A DNA stretch of 64,000 nt from G965222535 sp965222535 (GCA_965222535.1 OZ244957.1:2666001-2730000); one strand, 5' to 3'. Numbered from the stretch's first letter, positions 16,598-25,680 are shown. Notes: a model not told the origin generated them from the sequence alone. Program-made: numbers and translations.

Positions 16598-18370
16598 CTA
16601 AGCCAGTTCGCGCTGCATCGCCGCAGCGGGCAATAGCATATCGGTCTGCCCCTTACCGGCCATCATCATCGGATAAACATTTTCTGCTGGATCGGTAGCA
16701 AAATCCATGAATACCAGCCGGTCTTTGAGCGCGAAAGCCTCCTTGAGCGCCCCTTCTACATCTTCAGGCTTCTCGATACGCATCCCCACATGACCAAAGC
16801 TGTTGGTCAAAGCAGCAAAATCCGGTAGCGAGTGCAGATAGGATTGCGACTCGCGGCTTTCGTACATGAACTCCTGCCATTGCCGAACCATGCCGAGATA
16901 GCCGTTATTCAGATTAATGATCTTGATCGGTAAATCGTATTGCTTAGCCGTTGATAGCTCCTGAATGCACATGATGATGCTGCCCTCGCCGGTAACGCAA
17001 GCCACCTCGGCGTCCGGATAAGCAAACTTAATTCCCAGCGCTGCAGGCATCCCGAAGCCCATTGTGCCAAGTCCACCGGAGTTGATCCAGCGCCGCGGTT
17101 TGACGAAGGGGTAGTATTGCGCCGCCCACATCTGGTGCTGACCTACATCCGACGTAATAAACGCATCGCCAGCGGTTACCTGGTGCAGTTTTTGGATCAC
17201 ATACTGCGGCTTGATGTGCGTATCGCTCCATTGGTATTGCAAGCAATCAACGCGCTGCCACTGCTTGATCTGCTCCCACCAAATGACCAGCGCCTGCGCA
17301 TCGGGACGGCGGTTGGATTGCATCAGCAGGCGATTGATCTCGTTTAGCACATTGCCTACCGAACCGACGATCGGGATATGTACTTTGACGGTCTTGGAGA
17401 TCGAAGACGGATCGATATCAATATGAATGATCTCTGCTTCTGGGCAGAATTTCTGCACATCACCGACCACCCGATCGTCAAAACGGGCACCAATGGCGAT
17501 CAACACATCGCAATGGTGCATCGCCATATTCGCCTCGTAAGTGCCGTGCATCCCGAGCATGCCGATAAACTGCGGATCATCGCCTGGGAAAGCGCCCAGT
17601 CCCATCAACGTATTGGTGACCGGGACGCCTAAGTTGCGCGCAAACTCAGTCAACGCTTCGGCAGCATTACCGAGCACCGCCCCACCACCGCTGTAGATGA
17701 TCGGACGCTTAGCCTTCAGAATCGACGCTAAGGCACGTTTAATCTGCCCAGGGTGCCCACGGTACACCGGATTATATGAGCGGATACGGCACTCGCTCTG
17801 ATACTGGTAAGGAATTTTGAGGTTCGGGGCGGTGATATCTTTGGGGATATCGACGACCACCGGCCCCGGTCTTCCTGAGGTCGCGATATGAAATGCACGT
17901 CTCAGCGTTTCCGCCAGTTTATAAATATCTTTGACTAAGAAGTTGTGCTTGACGCAAGGACGGGTAATCCCAACGCAATCGACTTCTTGGAACGCATCTG
18001 AGCCGATGGCATGGGTCGGCACCTGCCCGGTGATGATCACCATTGGGATCGAATCCATGTAAGCGGTGGCGATGCCGGTCACCGCGTTGGTTGCCCCGGG
18101 CCCTGAGGTTACCAGCACTACACCGGGCTTGCCGGTGGCGCGGGCGTACCCGTCGGCCATGTGCGTCGCGCCTTGTTCATGGCGCACCAAAATGTGCTGA
18201 ATGTCATTTTGCGCGTACAAGGCGTCGTAGATATGCAGCACTGCCCCTCCAGGGTAGCCGAACACATGTTCAACCCCTTCGTCTCTCAGTAACTGCAGAA
18301 TAATTTCTGATCCGTTGAGTTTCACGTGGGAATCCATTGGCTGATTAGACGGGAATAAGTGATGGCTCAT
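16598..18370 (-). CDS. ilvI: Acetolactate synthase, large (catalytic) subunit
   Basis: 590 residues, full length. Features: HVFGYPGGAVLHIYDAL, the catalytic Glu in VRHEQGATHMADGYAR, the FAD-binding middle domain, and the ThDP motif GEGSIIM...NLNN (GEG instead of GDG, common in this family). It condenses pyruvate, or pyruvate and 2-oxobutyrate, as the first step of valine/isoleucine synthesis. Its C-terminus is normal. The start may instead be the second Met (MDSHVKLNGSE, codon 12). The operon partner ilvH is displaced 2.6 kb downstream. Confidence 0.95.
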   Translation of the reverse strand: MSHHLFPSNQPMDSHVKLNGSEIILQLLRDEGVEHVFGYPGGAVLHIYDALYAQNDIQHILVRHEQGATHMADGYARATGKPGVVLVTSGPGATNAVTGIATAYMDSIPMVIITGQVPTHAIGSDAFQEVDCVGITRPCVKHNFLVKDIYKLAETLRRAFHIATSGRPGPVVVDIPKDITAPNLKIPYQYQSECRIRSYNPVYRGHPGQIKRALASILKAKRPIIYSGGGAVLGNAAEALTEFARNLGVPVTNTLMGLGAFPGDDPQFIGMLGMHGTYEANMAMHHCDVLIAIGARFDDRVVGDVQKFCPEAEIIHIDIDPSSISKTVKVHIPIVGSVGNVLNEINRLLMQSNRRPDAQALVIWWEQIKQWQRVDCLQYQWSDTHIKPQYVIQKLHQVTAGDAFITSDVGQHQMWAAQYYPFVKPRRWINSGGLGTMGFGMPAALGIKFAYPDAEVACVTGEGSIIMCIQELSTAKQYDLPIKIINLNNGYLGMVRQWQEFMYESRESQSYLHSLPDFAALTNSFGHVGMRIEKPEDVEGALKEAFALKDRLVFMDFATDPAENVYPMMMAGKGQTDMLLPAAAMQRELA

Positions 18371-18651
18371 CTTCGCCCCTTATAAGCTATAAAATCAAAA
18401 CTGAGGCATCTGCCGGCAAAGCACTGACTGAGGAATTATTGATGCAAATGCGGCTATAAAGCAACCACTAATGTGCCGCTTGTCGATCGGCTCAATAAAA
18501 CGCGCTTTAGGCAGCACCGAACCACCTGATGGTAAGCGCAAAAACCGTCTCGCCCTCTCTCCTCAGTGTTGCTTGAGCCCTGTGCCGCATTATACCCCTT
18601 CTCTCCTCAACTTAACCGAAGGGGGGCGCTCGAAAAGCCATCGATCTGGGT
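18371..18651. other. Upstream region of ilvI, no gene seen
   Basis: It contains the ilvI promoter region and, at about 18622-18652, a degraded half of the dispersed repeat (GGGCGCTCGAAAAGCCATCG). I found no convincing leader peptide with a run of branched-chain codons, so no attenuator is called. Confidence 0.4.
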
Positions 18652-18895
18652 TTGTTCCTGTGTCGTTCCTCTATTGGTTCTGTTGTTCCACTGTTGTTCC
18701 ACAGCACCTGATAGCGCCGTGGGTAGTGTGCTGCATTTTACCCCTAGGAGCGTTGTTCCGAAGTTGTTCCCAACGTTGTTCCCGTGTTGTTCCGATTGCT
18801 ATTTAGCTATTGTTCCAGCGGTTTCGAAGGATATATACTGCACTGCATTGCTTGCGGAACAACCATGCAGAACAACCGGCAAGCCACTGGAACAA
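18652..18895. repeat. Array of TTGTTCC motifs upstream of the GTPase gene
   Basis: Exact TTGTTCC at 18652, 18683, 18694, 18753, 18764, 18776, 18787 and 18810, and inverted GGAACAA at 18856 and 18889, plus near-matches at 18664 and 18869. Several pairs are spaced 11-12 bases apart (18683/18694, 18753/18764/18776/18787), about one helical turn. This looks like a multi-site protein-binding region or a recombination/replication control site. It ends just before the probable start of the GTPase gene. Confidence 0.6.
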
Positions 18896-18930
18896 CACCG
18901 AAGCACGCTATTAAATTATCCCGATCAGCT

Positions 18931-21228
18931 ATGTCACAAGTCGCTAAGCCTTACCGGGCAAGTTTGAGTAAAACCCAAGGGCGGCAAAGTTACGCGATCA
19001 TCTACCGCCACCCGCTGCGCATGGATCGCAACACTGGAAAACCCGGGTTGCGGGTACGTTCCGGTCTTGGCACCCGAGACGAGAACGAGGCTGAACGCTT
19101 GCTGGCGCAGATGAACGCCTTGCTCGGCGATGATGATTATTGGAGCGCCAGTGCTTTGGCAACCGCACGGACGCGCTTTGATGCACGGGTGGTCGATAGC
19201 TTTTTCCGCCACCTAGAAGCGCAGCCGATCGACAGCGCTGCTATGCGCGAAGCATTGATCCCCCTGCCCTCTTTTACCGACAGTGATTACCGTTCAGTGC
19301 TGCTCATTGGTGCCACGGGCGTTGGCAAAACTGCATTGCTGCGCCAACTGATCGGCATCGACGCGCCGCGCGAGCGGTTCCCGGCAAGCGCAAGGTGCCC
19401 CGCCACGATTGCCGATATTGAGGTTGTCGTCGCCGCTGGCGATTACCACTTGGCGGTGACTTTTGTTGCTCGCGATATGCTGCGCGATGCGCTCGAAAGC
19501 TGTCTTTGCGCAGCGCTATTGGCGGCTTGCCGCAGTGAGGATAAAGCCACGGTGCGGCGCAAACTGCTGTGCTCCGCCGATCAACGCTGGCGTTTCGATT
19601 GCATCCTCGGCAACGCCTGCACCACGCAAGATGACGCCGCTGCGGCTATGAACCAACTAAGTGGCGATCACGTGTGGGACAACCCGCCGACACCTTGGTC
19701 GGCACCGTCAGCGCTGGATCCAGTCCGCACGTCCCGGCTGCTTGGCGCTGTTGTCAAACGCATCACGGTGATCGCCGCCGCCAAAAGCACACAACTACTG
19801 CAGACGCCTGAGTTGTCGTCTGCGGGACAAATGGCCCAAGAGCAATTGCCGTTCACGCCGCAGTTTGAAGAGGCGCTGTACCGACTGCTCGCCGCCGATC
19901 GTGAATATCACGCAATTGCCGATGCGCTGCTTCAAGAGATTGAATTGCGCTTTAGCGGCCTTGACGAAAACGGTGGTTTGCGCCGGGATAGCCAGGGGTA
20001 CCCCGTGTCGTGGCGTTTCTCGAGCGCCGACCGTGCGTCCTTCATTAGGGAAGCGCAGCGATTTTCCAGCATCCACACTCATTGGTTTGGTTGGCTGTTG
20101 ACGCCGTTAGTCAATGGTATGCGCATCAAAGGCCCGTTTTTCCCAACTTCTAGCGCCGACCGCAAGCCGCTGGTGATCATGGATGGAGCGGGCTTGAAAG
20201 CAACTCCTGGTACCGCAACCGCTGTGCCGTGCGATCGGCTGCGGCGCATTGACAACGCGGATGCAGTCGTCGTCGTCGATAGTGCGACCCAGCCGATGCA
20301 GGACGCAACACGCAACGTGCTGCAAGCGCTGGCGCAAAGCGGTAACACTCACAAGTTGCTACTGTGCTTTACAAAGCTTGATCAGCTCAGCGGCGATGAT
20401 CTGCCGCGCTACCGCGACAAACGCGCCCATATCCGGGCCGTTATTGAGCGTGCAGTGACCGCGATCGGCAACGACCTTGGCTACTTTGCGTGGCGTACAC
20501 TGCGCCGCCAATGCGCCGCGTGCTTCTTTTTTGCCGGCCTTGACAAGCAGCCCACGCTACGCAACAAGCAGGGCAAACGTAACCGCAAGGCCCTGCGCCT
20601 GCTGCTTAGCGCGATCGACCGGCAACGGGCAGGGTCCCCTCTAGGAGAGACTGCGGCGGCACCGGTGTACGATCGGGTACAGTTCAATGGCGCGATCACC
20701 ACCGCCGCGCTACGCTTCCAACAGCAATGGCGCTGTCGCGTTGGACTGCACGAGGCGCAGCTTCAGACAGCCGAGCATTGGACGCGTATCAAAACTCTCA
20801 GCCGTTATCTCGCCAACCAATGGGATGAGCAGTACGACACGCTGATGCCGGCAGCCGATCTGCAGCATCAGTTGATGCGGGAGATTTATCTGCTGATCCA
20901 ACAGCCGCTGCGCTGGCGGGGGGGCGTTCCGGCGGTGGGCGACCAGCATCTGATCTACGATCGGCTGTTAGCGGGTCTAAGTCGCCAACTGCTGTCTTTC
21001 GCCAGCCGTGTTATATGTCGCGATCACGTTGATGCATGGCAGCGGGCTTACCAGCAAGCGTCTGATAACTCAGCCGCGCAGTGTGCGCACACCATCGATC
21101 AGGCGATCATTACCAGCGCCGCCGCGACCACCGATCACCCTACGCTAAACCAAAACCCGCCGCTTAACCACGCGCTATTGGCGCTCTTCAGGCAAACCTG
21201 CGAGCGCTTCGGCAGCGGCATTGAATAA
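18931..21228 (+). CDS. Large P-loop GTPase with Arm-type N-terminus, unknown function
   Basis: 765 residues from the ATG at 18931; upstream in-frame codons lie inside the TTGTTCC array and look non-coding. Residues ~18-65 (SYAIIYRHPLR..LRVRSGLGTRDENEAERLL) resemble the Arm DNA-binding fold of tyrosine integrases. A P-loop follows, GATGVGKT at 127-134 (G1), then DGAGL at 418-422 (G3-like) and TKLD at 481-484 (G4), giving a GTPase with a ~280-residue insertion between G1 and G3. The last ~250 residues are helical. It is likely cytosolic, since no membrane segment is evident. No family is recognised. It lies between a methyltransferase-HNH locus and a type I restriction locus. Confidence 0.6.
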   Translation: MSQVAKPYRASLSKTQGRQSYAIIYRHPLRMDRNTGKPGLRVRSGLGTRDENEAERLLAQMNALLGDDDYWSASALATARTRFDARVVDSFFRHLEAQPIDSAAMREALIPLPSFTDSDYRSVLLIGATGVGKTALLRQLIGIDAPRERFPASARCPATIADIEVVVAAGDYHLAVTFVARDMLRDALESCLCAALLAACRSEDKATVRRKLLCSADQRWRFDCILGNACTTQDDAAAAMNQLSGDHVWDNPPTPWSAPSALDPVRTSRLLGAVVKRITVIAAAKSTQLLQTPELSSAGQMAQEQLPFTPQFEEALYRLLAADREYHAIADALLQEIELRFSGLDENGGLRRDSQGYPVSWRFSSADRASFIREAQRFSSIHTHWFGWLLTPLVNGMRIKGPFFPTSSADRKPLVIMDGAGLKATPGTATAVPCDRLRRIDNADAVVVVDSATQPMQDATRNVLQALAQSGNTHKLLLCFTKLDQLSGDDLPRYRDKRAHIRAVIERAVTAIGNDLGYFAWRTLRRQCAACFFFAGLDKQPTLRNKQGKRNRKALRLLLSAIDRQRAGSPLGETAAAPVYDRVQFNGAITTAALRFQQQWRCRVGLHEAQLQTAEHWTRIKTLSRYLANQWDEQYDTLMPAADLQHQLMREIYLLIQQPLRWRGGVPAVGDQHLIYDRLLAGLSRQLLSFASRVICRDHVDAWQRAYQQASDNSAAQCAHTIDQAIITSAAATTDHPTLNQNPPLNHALLALFRQTCERFGSGIE

Positions 21229-21234
21229 ACCAAA

Positions 21235-21405
21235 GGCACCCCGAAAAACTAACTTCGCCAGCTCTTCGAAGCACCCTCTTAACTGGTGTTGTTATATTTG
21301 GAAAATGGTTATATTAATTCCATAACTTATGGGGGGCTTACGAAATTTCTCATAGCAACCCTCCCCCCAACTCCCATCCCATTTCAAGATTTTCCGAGGT
21401 TTCCG
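21235..21405. repeat. Dispersed repeat copy, divergent
   Basis: Hairpin half at 21235-21277 (GGCACCCCGAAAAACTAAC / CTTCGAAGCACCC). It is followed by the reverse-oriented body: CTTACGAAATTTCTCATAGC, CCCTCCCCCCAACTCCCATCC, and GATTTTCCGAGG at the end. It starts 7 bases after the GTPase stop and could terminate that transcript. Confidence 0.7.
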
Positions 21406-21423
21406 AAGGTTACTGCACCGATG

Positions 21424-21459
21424 GGTGCCGATCGGTGCCAACCGGTACCGATTGGCACT
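21424..21459. repeat. Four GGTRCC-type boxes at 10 bp spacing
   Basis: GGTGCC, GGTGCC, GGTACC and GGCACT occur with exactly 4 bases between neighbours (GATC, AACC, GATT), a 10 bp period. The outer parts GTGCCGATCGGT and ACCGATTGGCAC are also near-perfect inverted repeats. It lies between two dispersed-repeat copies upstream of xpt. Confidence 0.5.
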
Positions 21460-21505
21460 CGACAAGTGCTTGCTGGCAGGCAATAATCGCTGCCGCATGG
21501 GCGAA

Positions 21506-21659
21506 GGGTCGCATCGCAAAACCAGCTTCGCTGGCTTTTCGATGCGACCTGTCATGGTGCTATATTGGGGAAAGCTCCATTAATCAATAGCTTACGAAAT
21601 TTCTCATAGCACTCCTTCCCCCAAACCCTCATCCTATTTCATGGTTTTTCGAGGTGCCC
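21506..21659. repeat. Full-length dispersed repeat with changed outer stem
   Basis: The hairpin half is GGTCGCATCGCAAAACCAGC-TTC-GCTGGCTTTTCGATGCGACC. The outer stem differs from the usual GGTACCTCG, but both arms changed together, so pairing is kept. It is followed by the AT-rich middle, CCTTCCCCCAAACCCTCATC, and GGTTTTTCGAGGTGCCC at the far end. About 154 bp. Confidence 0.8.
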
Positions 21660-21866
21660 TCAGATGTTTGGCATCACGGGGCTTGGCAGAGTTTGAATAT
21701 CGCTTCAATCTTCGATCTGACCTAGCCGCCATGCTCCATCGCCTCACCTATAGTGACCGTTAACTAGGCGTTCTGTTCGATACTTTTTGATCTGCCATTT
21801 TGAATAACCGGCGCTACTGGCGCTTTTCACCACCGCTTTACTTCATCGTCATGGAAGGCATAAGCA

Positions 21867-22439
21867 ATGCAAGCACTTAAACACAGGATCAACGCCGAGG
21901 GACGCGCCTTAGCTGGCGGCATCCTCAAGGTTGATGGGTTCATCAACCACCGCATTGATGCCGCGCTGATGCGTGATTGTGGCGCTGCGCTCGCCGAGCA
22001 CTTTCGTGCGCTTCAGCCGCAGCTCATCCTGACGGCTGAAATCTCCGGGATTGGGCCTGGCTTGATGACCGCGGCGACGCTCGGTTGCAGTGTCGTCTAT
22101 GCGCGCAAGAAGAAACCGCTAACGATGCCCGATCGCTGCTATCGGGCCGCAGCGCCGTCGCATACCAAAGGCGAGCTGACCCCGCTGCTGGTGTCGCCGG
22201 AGTTCCTGAAGGCCAATGAACGAGTCCTGATCATCGACGATTTTCTCGCTTCTGGTCAGACCATCCTGGCCCTTGCTGAACTGTGCCGCCAAGCGAAGGC
22301 ACCGTTGGTAGGTGTTGGCACGCTGGTCGAGAAGACGTTTGAGGGCGGACGGCGCTTGTTAGAGCCGCTGGGGGTGCCGGTGTACAGCTTAGCCCAGATC
22401 ACCCGTCTCGCTGAAGGCGTCATCAGGATCGCCCCATGA
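21867..22439 (+). CDS. xpt: Xanthine phosphoribosyltransferase
   Basis: 190 residues with the PRPP-binding signature ERVLIIDDFLASGQT at 118-131 and the N-terminal ILKVDGFINHRIDA of the Xpt type (Bacillus Xpt rather than E. coli Gpt). It salvages xanthine to XMP, the substrate of the next gene, guaA; the two overlap by 4 bases (ATGA), forming a purine-salvage pair. GGAAGG lies 8 bases before the ATG. I looked for a purine riboswitch in the ~200 bases upstream and did not find the conserved core. Confidence 0.92.
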   Translation: MQALKHRINAEGRALAGGILKVDGFINHRIDAALMRDCGAALAEHFRALQPQLILTAEISGIGPGLMTAATLGCSVVYARKKKPLTMPDRCYRAAAPSHTKGELTPLLVSPEFLKANERVLIIDDFLASGQTILALAELCRQAKAPLVGVGTLVEKTFEGGRRLLEPLGVPVYSLAQITRLAEGVIRIAP

Positions 22440-24067
22440 TCGTCGTTCTCGACTTCGGTTCGCAATACACCCAACTGATCGCTCGCCGCTTACGGGAGTG
22501 CGCGTTTTACAGCGAAGTCCATCCATTTGATTGGCCTGAGCTTGAGGCCGAGCTCCGCGGTGGGAAGGTACGTGGCGTCATCCTTTCTGGCGGCCCGGCA
22601 TCGGTCTATCAGCACGCCGCGCCCAGTGCCCAGCCCTGCCTGTTTGAGCAGCACGCGCCACTGCTGGGGATCTGCTATGGGCTCCAATTGATCGTCCACC
22701 ACTGCGGTGGTGAGGTGTGCGCCACAACGCGGCACGAATACGGCCCGGCGCAGCTCACGCTCGGCGGCACCAAAGCGGCGCAGTGGTTGTTTGGCGATAC
22801 GACGACTTCCGCTGAACAGCAGCGGCAGGTATGGATGTCGCATGCCGATCGCATCGGCAGCCTGCCCGCAGGTTTCGCCGCCATCGCGGCAACCGCTTTG
22901 GCACCATTTGCGGCGATTGCTGATCCGGCGCGGCGCATCTTCGGCTTGCAATTTCACCCCGAGGTGTCTCACAGCGAAGGCGGCAGCGCTCTCCTCGCCA
23001 CTTTTGCCGGGCGCGTCTGCGGGGCCACGGCTGACTGGACGGAGCACACCATTATCCACACGATGAGTGCCAAGGTCGCCGCCCAAGTCGGCGATCGGCG
23101 GGCCATTGCCGCAGTCAGCGGCGGCGTTGATTCGAGCGTTGCCGCCGCCCTCGCCTACCGCGCCATCGGTGATCGCCTGCAGGCAGTCTGCATCGATAAC
23201 GGCCTGTTGCGCGCCGGCGAGCGACAAGCGGTGGAGGCGGCGTTGTCCGACAAGCTCGCCATCCCGCTGAGCGTCATGGATGCCAGCGAGGCATTTTTAG
23301 CGGATCTTGTCGGAGTCACCGAGCCAGAGCAAAAGCGCAAGCGCATCGGCGCACGTTTTATCCGCAGCTTTGAGTCCGCCGCGCAGGCGCTCAATTCGCC
23401 GCCGTGTCTGGTGCAGGGGACGATTTATCCCGATGTGATTGAATCAAGCGGCAGTTCAAAAAGCACACGCAACATCAAAGCCCATCACAACGTCGGCGGT
23501 CTTCCTGAAGACCTTGGCTTTGAACTCGTGGAGCCGCTGCGGATGCTGTTCAAGGATGAGGTGCGCCGCGTTGGTGCGGCGCTTGGGCTGTCTGCCGAAT
23601 TGCTCTGGCGGCAACCGTTCCCCGGTCCTGGGCTTGCGGTACGCTGTCTCGGAGAAGTCACCCGGGAACGTCTTGCGCGCCTGCGCGCCGCTGATCATAT
23701 CTTTACCGAGTTGCTCAGTGCCGCCGGTTTACTCAACCAAGCGCCTGAAGCGGCAAGTACCGCCGCCAGCAACAATCCAAGCACCGTCAACGCCGCTGTT
23801 GACACAAACGCCGCCGCCAGCGCCCAGGCGTTTGCGGTGCTGCTGCCGGTGCGCTCGGTCGGCGTGATGGGGGATGGCCGCAGTTACGACGAAGTGATCG
23901 CGCTGCGTGCGGTGCAAACCAGCGATTTTATGACCGCTAACTGGTCTCAATTGCCGTATCCCCTGCTCGCTGAAGCCGCAACGCGCATCGTCAACGAAGT
24001 GCCTGGGGTCAACCGCGTCGTCTATGACATCACCACCAAGCCCCCCGGCACCATTGAATGGGAGTGA
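22436..24067 (+). CDS. guaA: GMP synthase (glutamine-hydrolysing)
   Basis: 543 residues, about 18 longer than E. coli GuaA. Class I amidotransferase domain with nucleophile C80 in LLGICYGLQ and FHPEVSHSE. ATP-pyrophosphatase P-loop SGGVDSSVAA near 223. C-terminal dimerisation domain ending IEWE. It converts XMP to GMP. An Ala/Asn/Thr-rich insertion (about 437-463) sits between the normally adjacent SAAGLLNQ and AFAVLLPVRSVGVMGD segments; it is in frame and probably a surface loop. All catalytic motifs are kept. Confidence 0.95.
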   Translation: MIVVLDFGSQYTQLIARRLRECAFYSEVHPFDWPELEAELRGGKVRGVILSGGPASVYQHAAPSAQPCLFEQHAPLLGICYGLQLIVHHCGGEVCATTRHEYGPAQLTLGGTKAAQWLFGDTTTSAEQQRQVWMSHADRIGSLPAGFAAIAATALAPFAAIADPARRIFGLQFHPEVSHSEGGSALLATFAGRVCGATADWTEHTIIHTMSAKVAAQVGDRRAIAAVSGGVDSSVAAALAYRAIGDRLQAVCIDNGLLRAGERQAVEAALSDKLAIPLSVMDASEAFLADLVGVTEPEQKRKRIGARFIRSFESAAQALNSPPCLVQGTIYPDVIESSGSSKSTRNIKAHHNVGGLPEDLGFELVEPLRMLFKDEVRRVGAALGLSAELLWRQPFPGPGLAVRCLGEVTRERLARLRAADHIFTELLSAAGLLNQAPEAASTAASNNPSTVNAAVDTNAAASAQAFAVLLPVRSVGVMGDGRSYDEVIALRAVQTSDFMTANWSQLPYPLLAEAATRIVNEVPGVNRVVYDITTKPPGTIEWE

Positions 24068-24097
24068 TTTTCAAGGTTCCTTGGAGAAATTTGGGGT

Positions 24098-25665
24098 ATG
24101 ACCACAAACGAAAATGGCAGCACGCAAGCGGCCAATTTAGGGTTTGAAGCCGAACTGTTTCTGGCGGCGGATAAGCTGCGCGGCTCCATGGATGCCAGCG
24201 AATATAAGCATGTGGTGTTGGGGCTGGTGTTTCTGAAATATATCTCTGATGCCTTCAGCCCGATTTATGACAAACTCAAAGCCGATGAATACGACGATGA
24301 GGAAGACCCCGTCAGTATTTGGCAGAGCGTACCTTTTGGGTGCCATGGGAAGCGCGCTGGGGTTATCTGAAAGACAGTGCCAAACAGCCAACTATTGGCA
24401 GGCGGCTCGACGATGCGATGCGGGCGATTGAAAAATCCAATGCCAGCCTAAAAGGTGTTCTGCCCACTGGCTATGCACGTGAAGCCCTTAATAAGCAAAT
24501 ATTGGGTGAGCTGATTGACTTGATCAGTACCATCGGCACAAATGAGGAAAACGAGCGTCCCAAAGATATATTGGGGCGGGTGTATGAATATTTCTTAGGC
24601 GGTTTTGCCGGCGCGGAGGGCAAACGCGGCGGTGAGTTCTACACGCCGCGTTCGGTGGTACGGGTGCTGACCGAAATGCTGGAGCCTTACAAAGGCCGCG
24701 TTTACGATCCCTGCTGTGGGTCGGGCGGTATGTTTGTTCAATCCGAGAAATTCGTTGCCGAACACGGTGGGCGATTGGGCGATATCCGCGTTTATGGACA
24801 GGAGATGAACAACACTACCTGGCGGCTGGCAAAAATGAACATGGCTGTGCGCGGTATTGATGCTGATATTAAATGGAATAATGAAGGCAGCTTCCACAAA
24901 GACGAGCTGCCAGATTTAAAGGCTAACTTCATCCTTGCCAACCCGCCTTTTAACATCAGTGATTGGGGCGGCGACCGACTGCGTGAAGATGTGCGCTGGA
25001 AATATGGCACACCGCCTGCCGGCAATGCCAACTATGCCTGGCTACAGCATATCATCCATCATCTGGCACCCAACGGTACAGCGGGCGTGGTGCTGGCGAA
25101 TGGCGCTATGTCGTCAAACGCATCGGGTGAGGGCGATATCCGCCGCAAACTTGTTGATGCGGATGTGGTGGATTGCATGGTCGCACTGCCCAGCGCCTTG
25201 TTCTATTCAACGCAAATTCCAGCCTGCCTGTGGTTTTTGGCTAAAAACAAAAAAAACGAAGGCTTCCGAGACCGCAAAGGAGAAGTATTGTTTATCGATG
25301 CTCGCAAGCTAGGTGTAATGGTTGACCGCACGCGGCGCGAATTGCGCGATGAGGACATCGCCCAAATAGCCGACACCTATCACGCATGGCGCGGTGAGGT
25401 GGAAACCATTGAGCGGCGCGGTGCTTATCAAGACAGCGCCGGTTTTTGTTTTTCTGCTACTTTGGAAGACATCAAAACACGTGGCTATGTGTTAACGCCG
25501 GGTCGCTTTGTTGGAGTGGAAGAAGAACCGGATGATGGCATCCCGTTTGCCGATAAAATGCAATGTTTGACAGAGAAGCTGGCTAGACAACTGGATAAGT
25601 CTGCGGAACTGGATGCTGAAATCAGACAACAGCTAACAAAGCTGGGATTTAGGCTTACCCCATAG
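24098..25665 (+). pseudogene. hsdM: Type I restriction-modification methyltransferase subunit HsdM, frameshifted
   Basis: The first frame (24098 on) reads GFEAELFLAADKLRGSMDAS and HVVLGLVFLKYISDAF, the HsdM N-terminal domain, up to DEEDP. The rest is in another frame from about 24319 (LAERTFWVPWEARWGYL): motif I VYDPCCGSGGMFVQS, motif IV NPPFN. One missing base near 24311 explains the break. HsdM adds m6A and partners with HsdS and HsdR. Because hsdS and hsdR are also ruined downstream, loss of the whole system is more likely than a sequencing slip. Confidence 0.88.
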
Positions 25666-25680
25666 GAGAGAAGAAACCCA

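Noticed and set aside
18784..18930. Upstream 49-codon extension of the GTPase gene
   Set aside because: It runs through the TTGTTCC array and reads as Cys-rich, non-conserved residues; the ATG at 18931 begins sequence that looks like a protein domain.
21690..21866. Possible purine riboswitch before xpt
   Set aside because: The expected three-way-junction core and conserved loop sequences could not be found.
22490..23227. 245-codon minus-strand frame inside guaA
   Set aside because: A GC-rich shadow of a clearly real gene; no motifs and no ribosome site.
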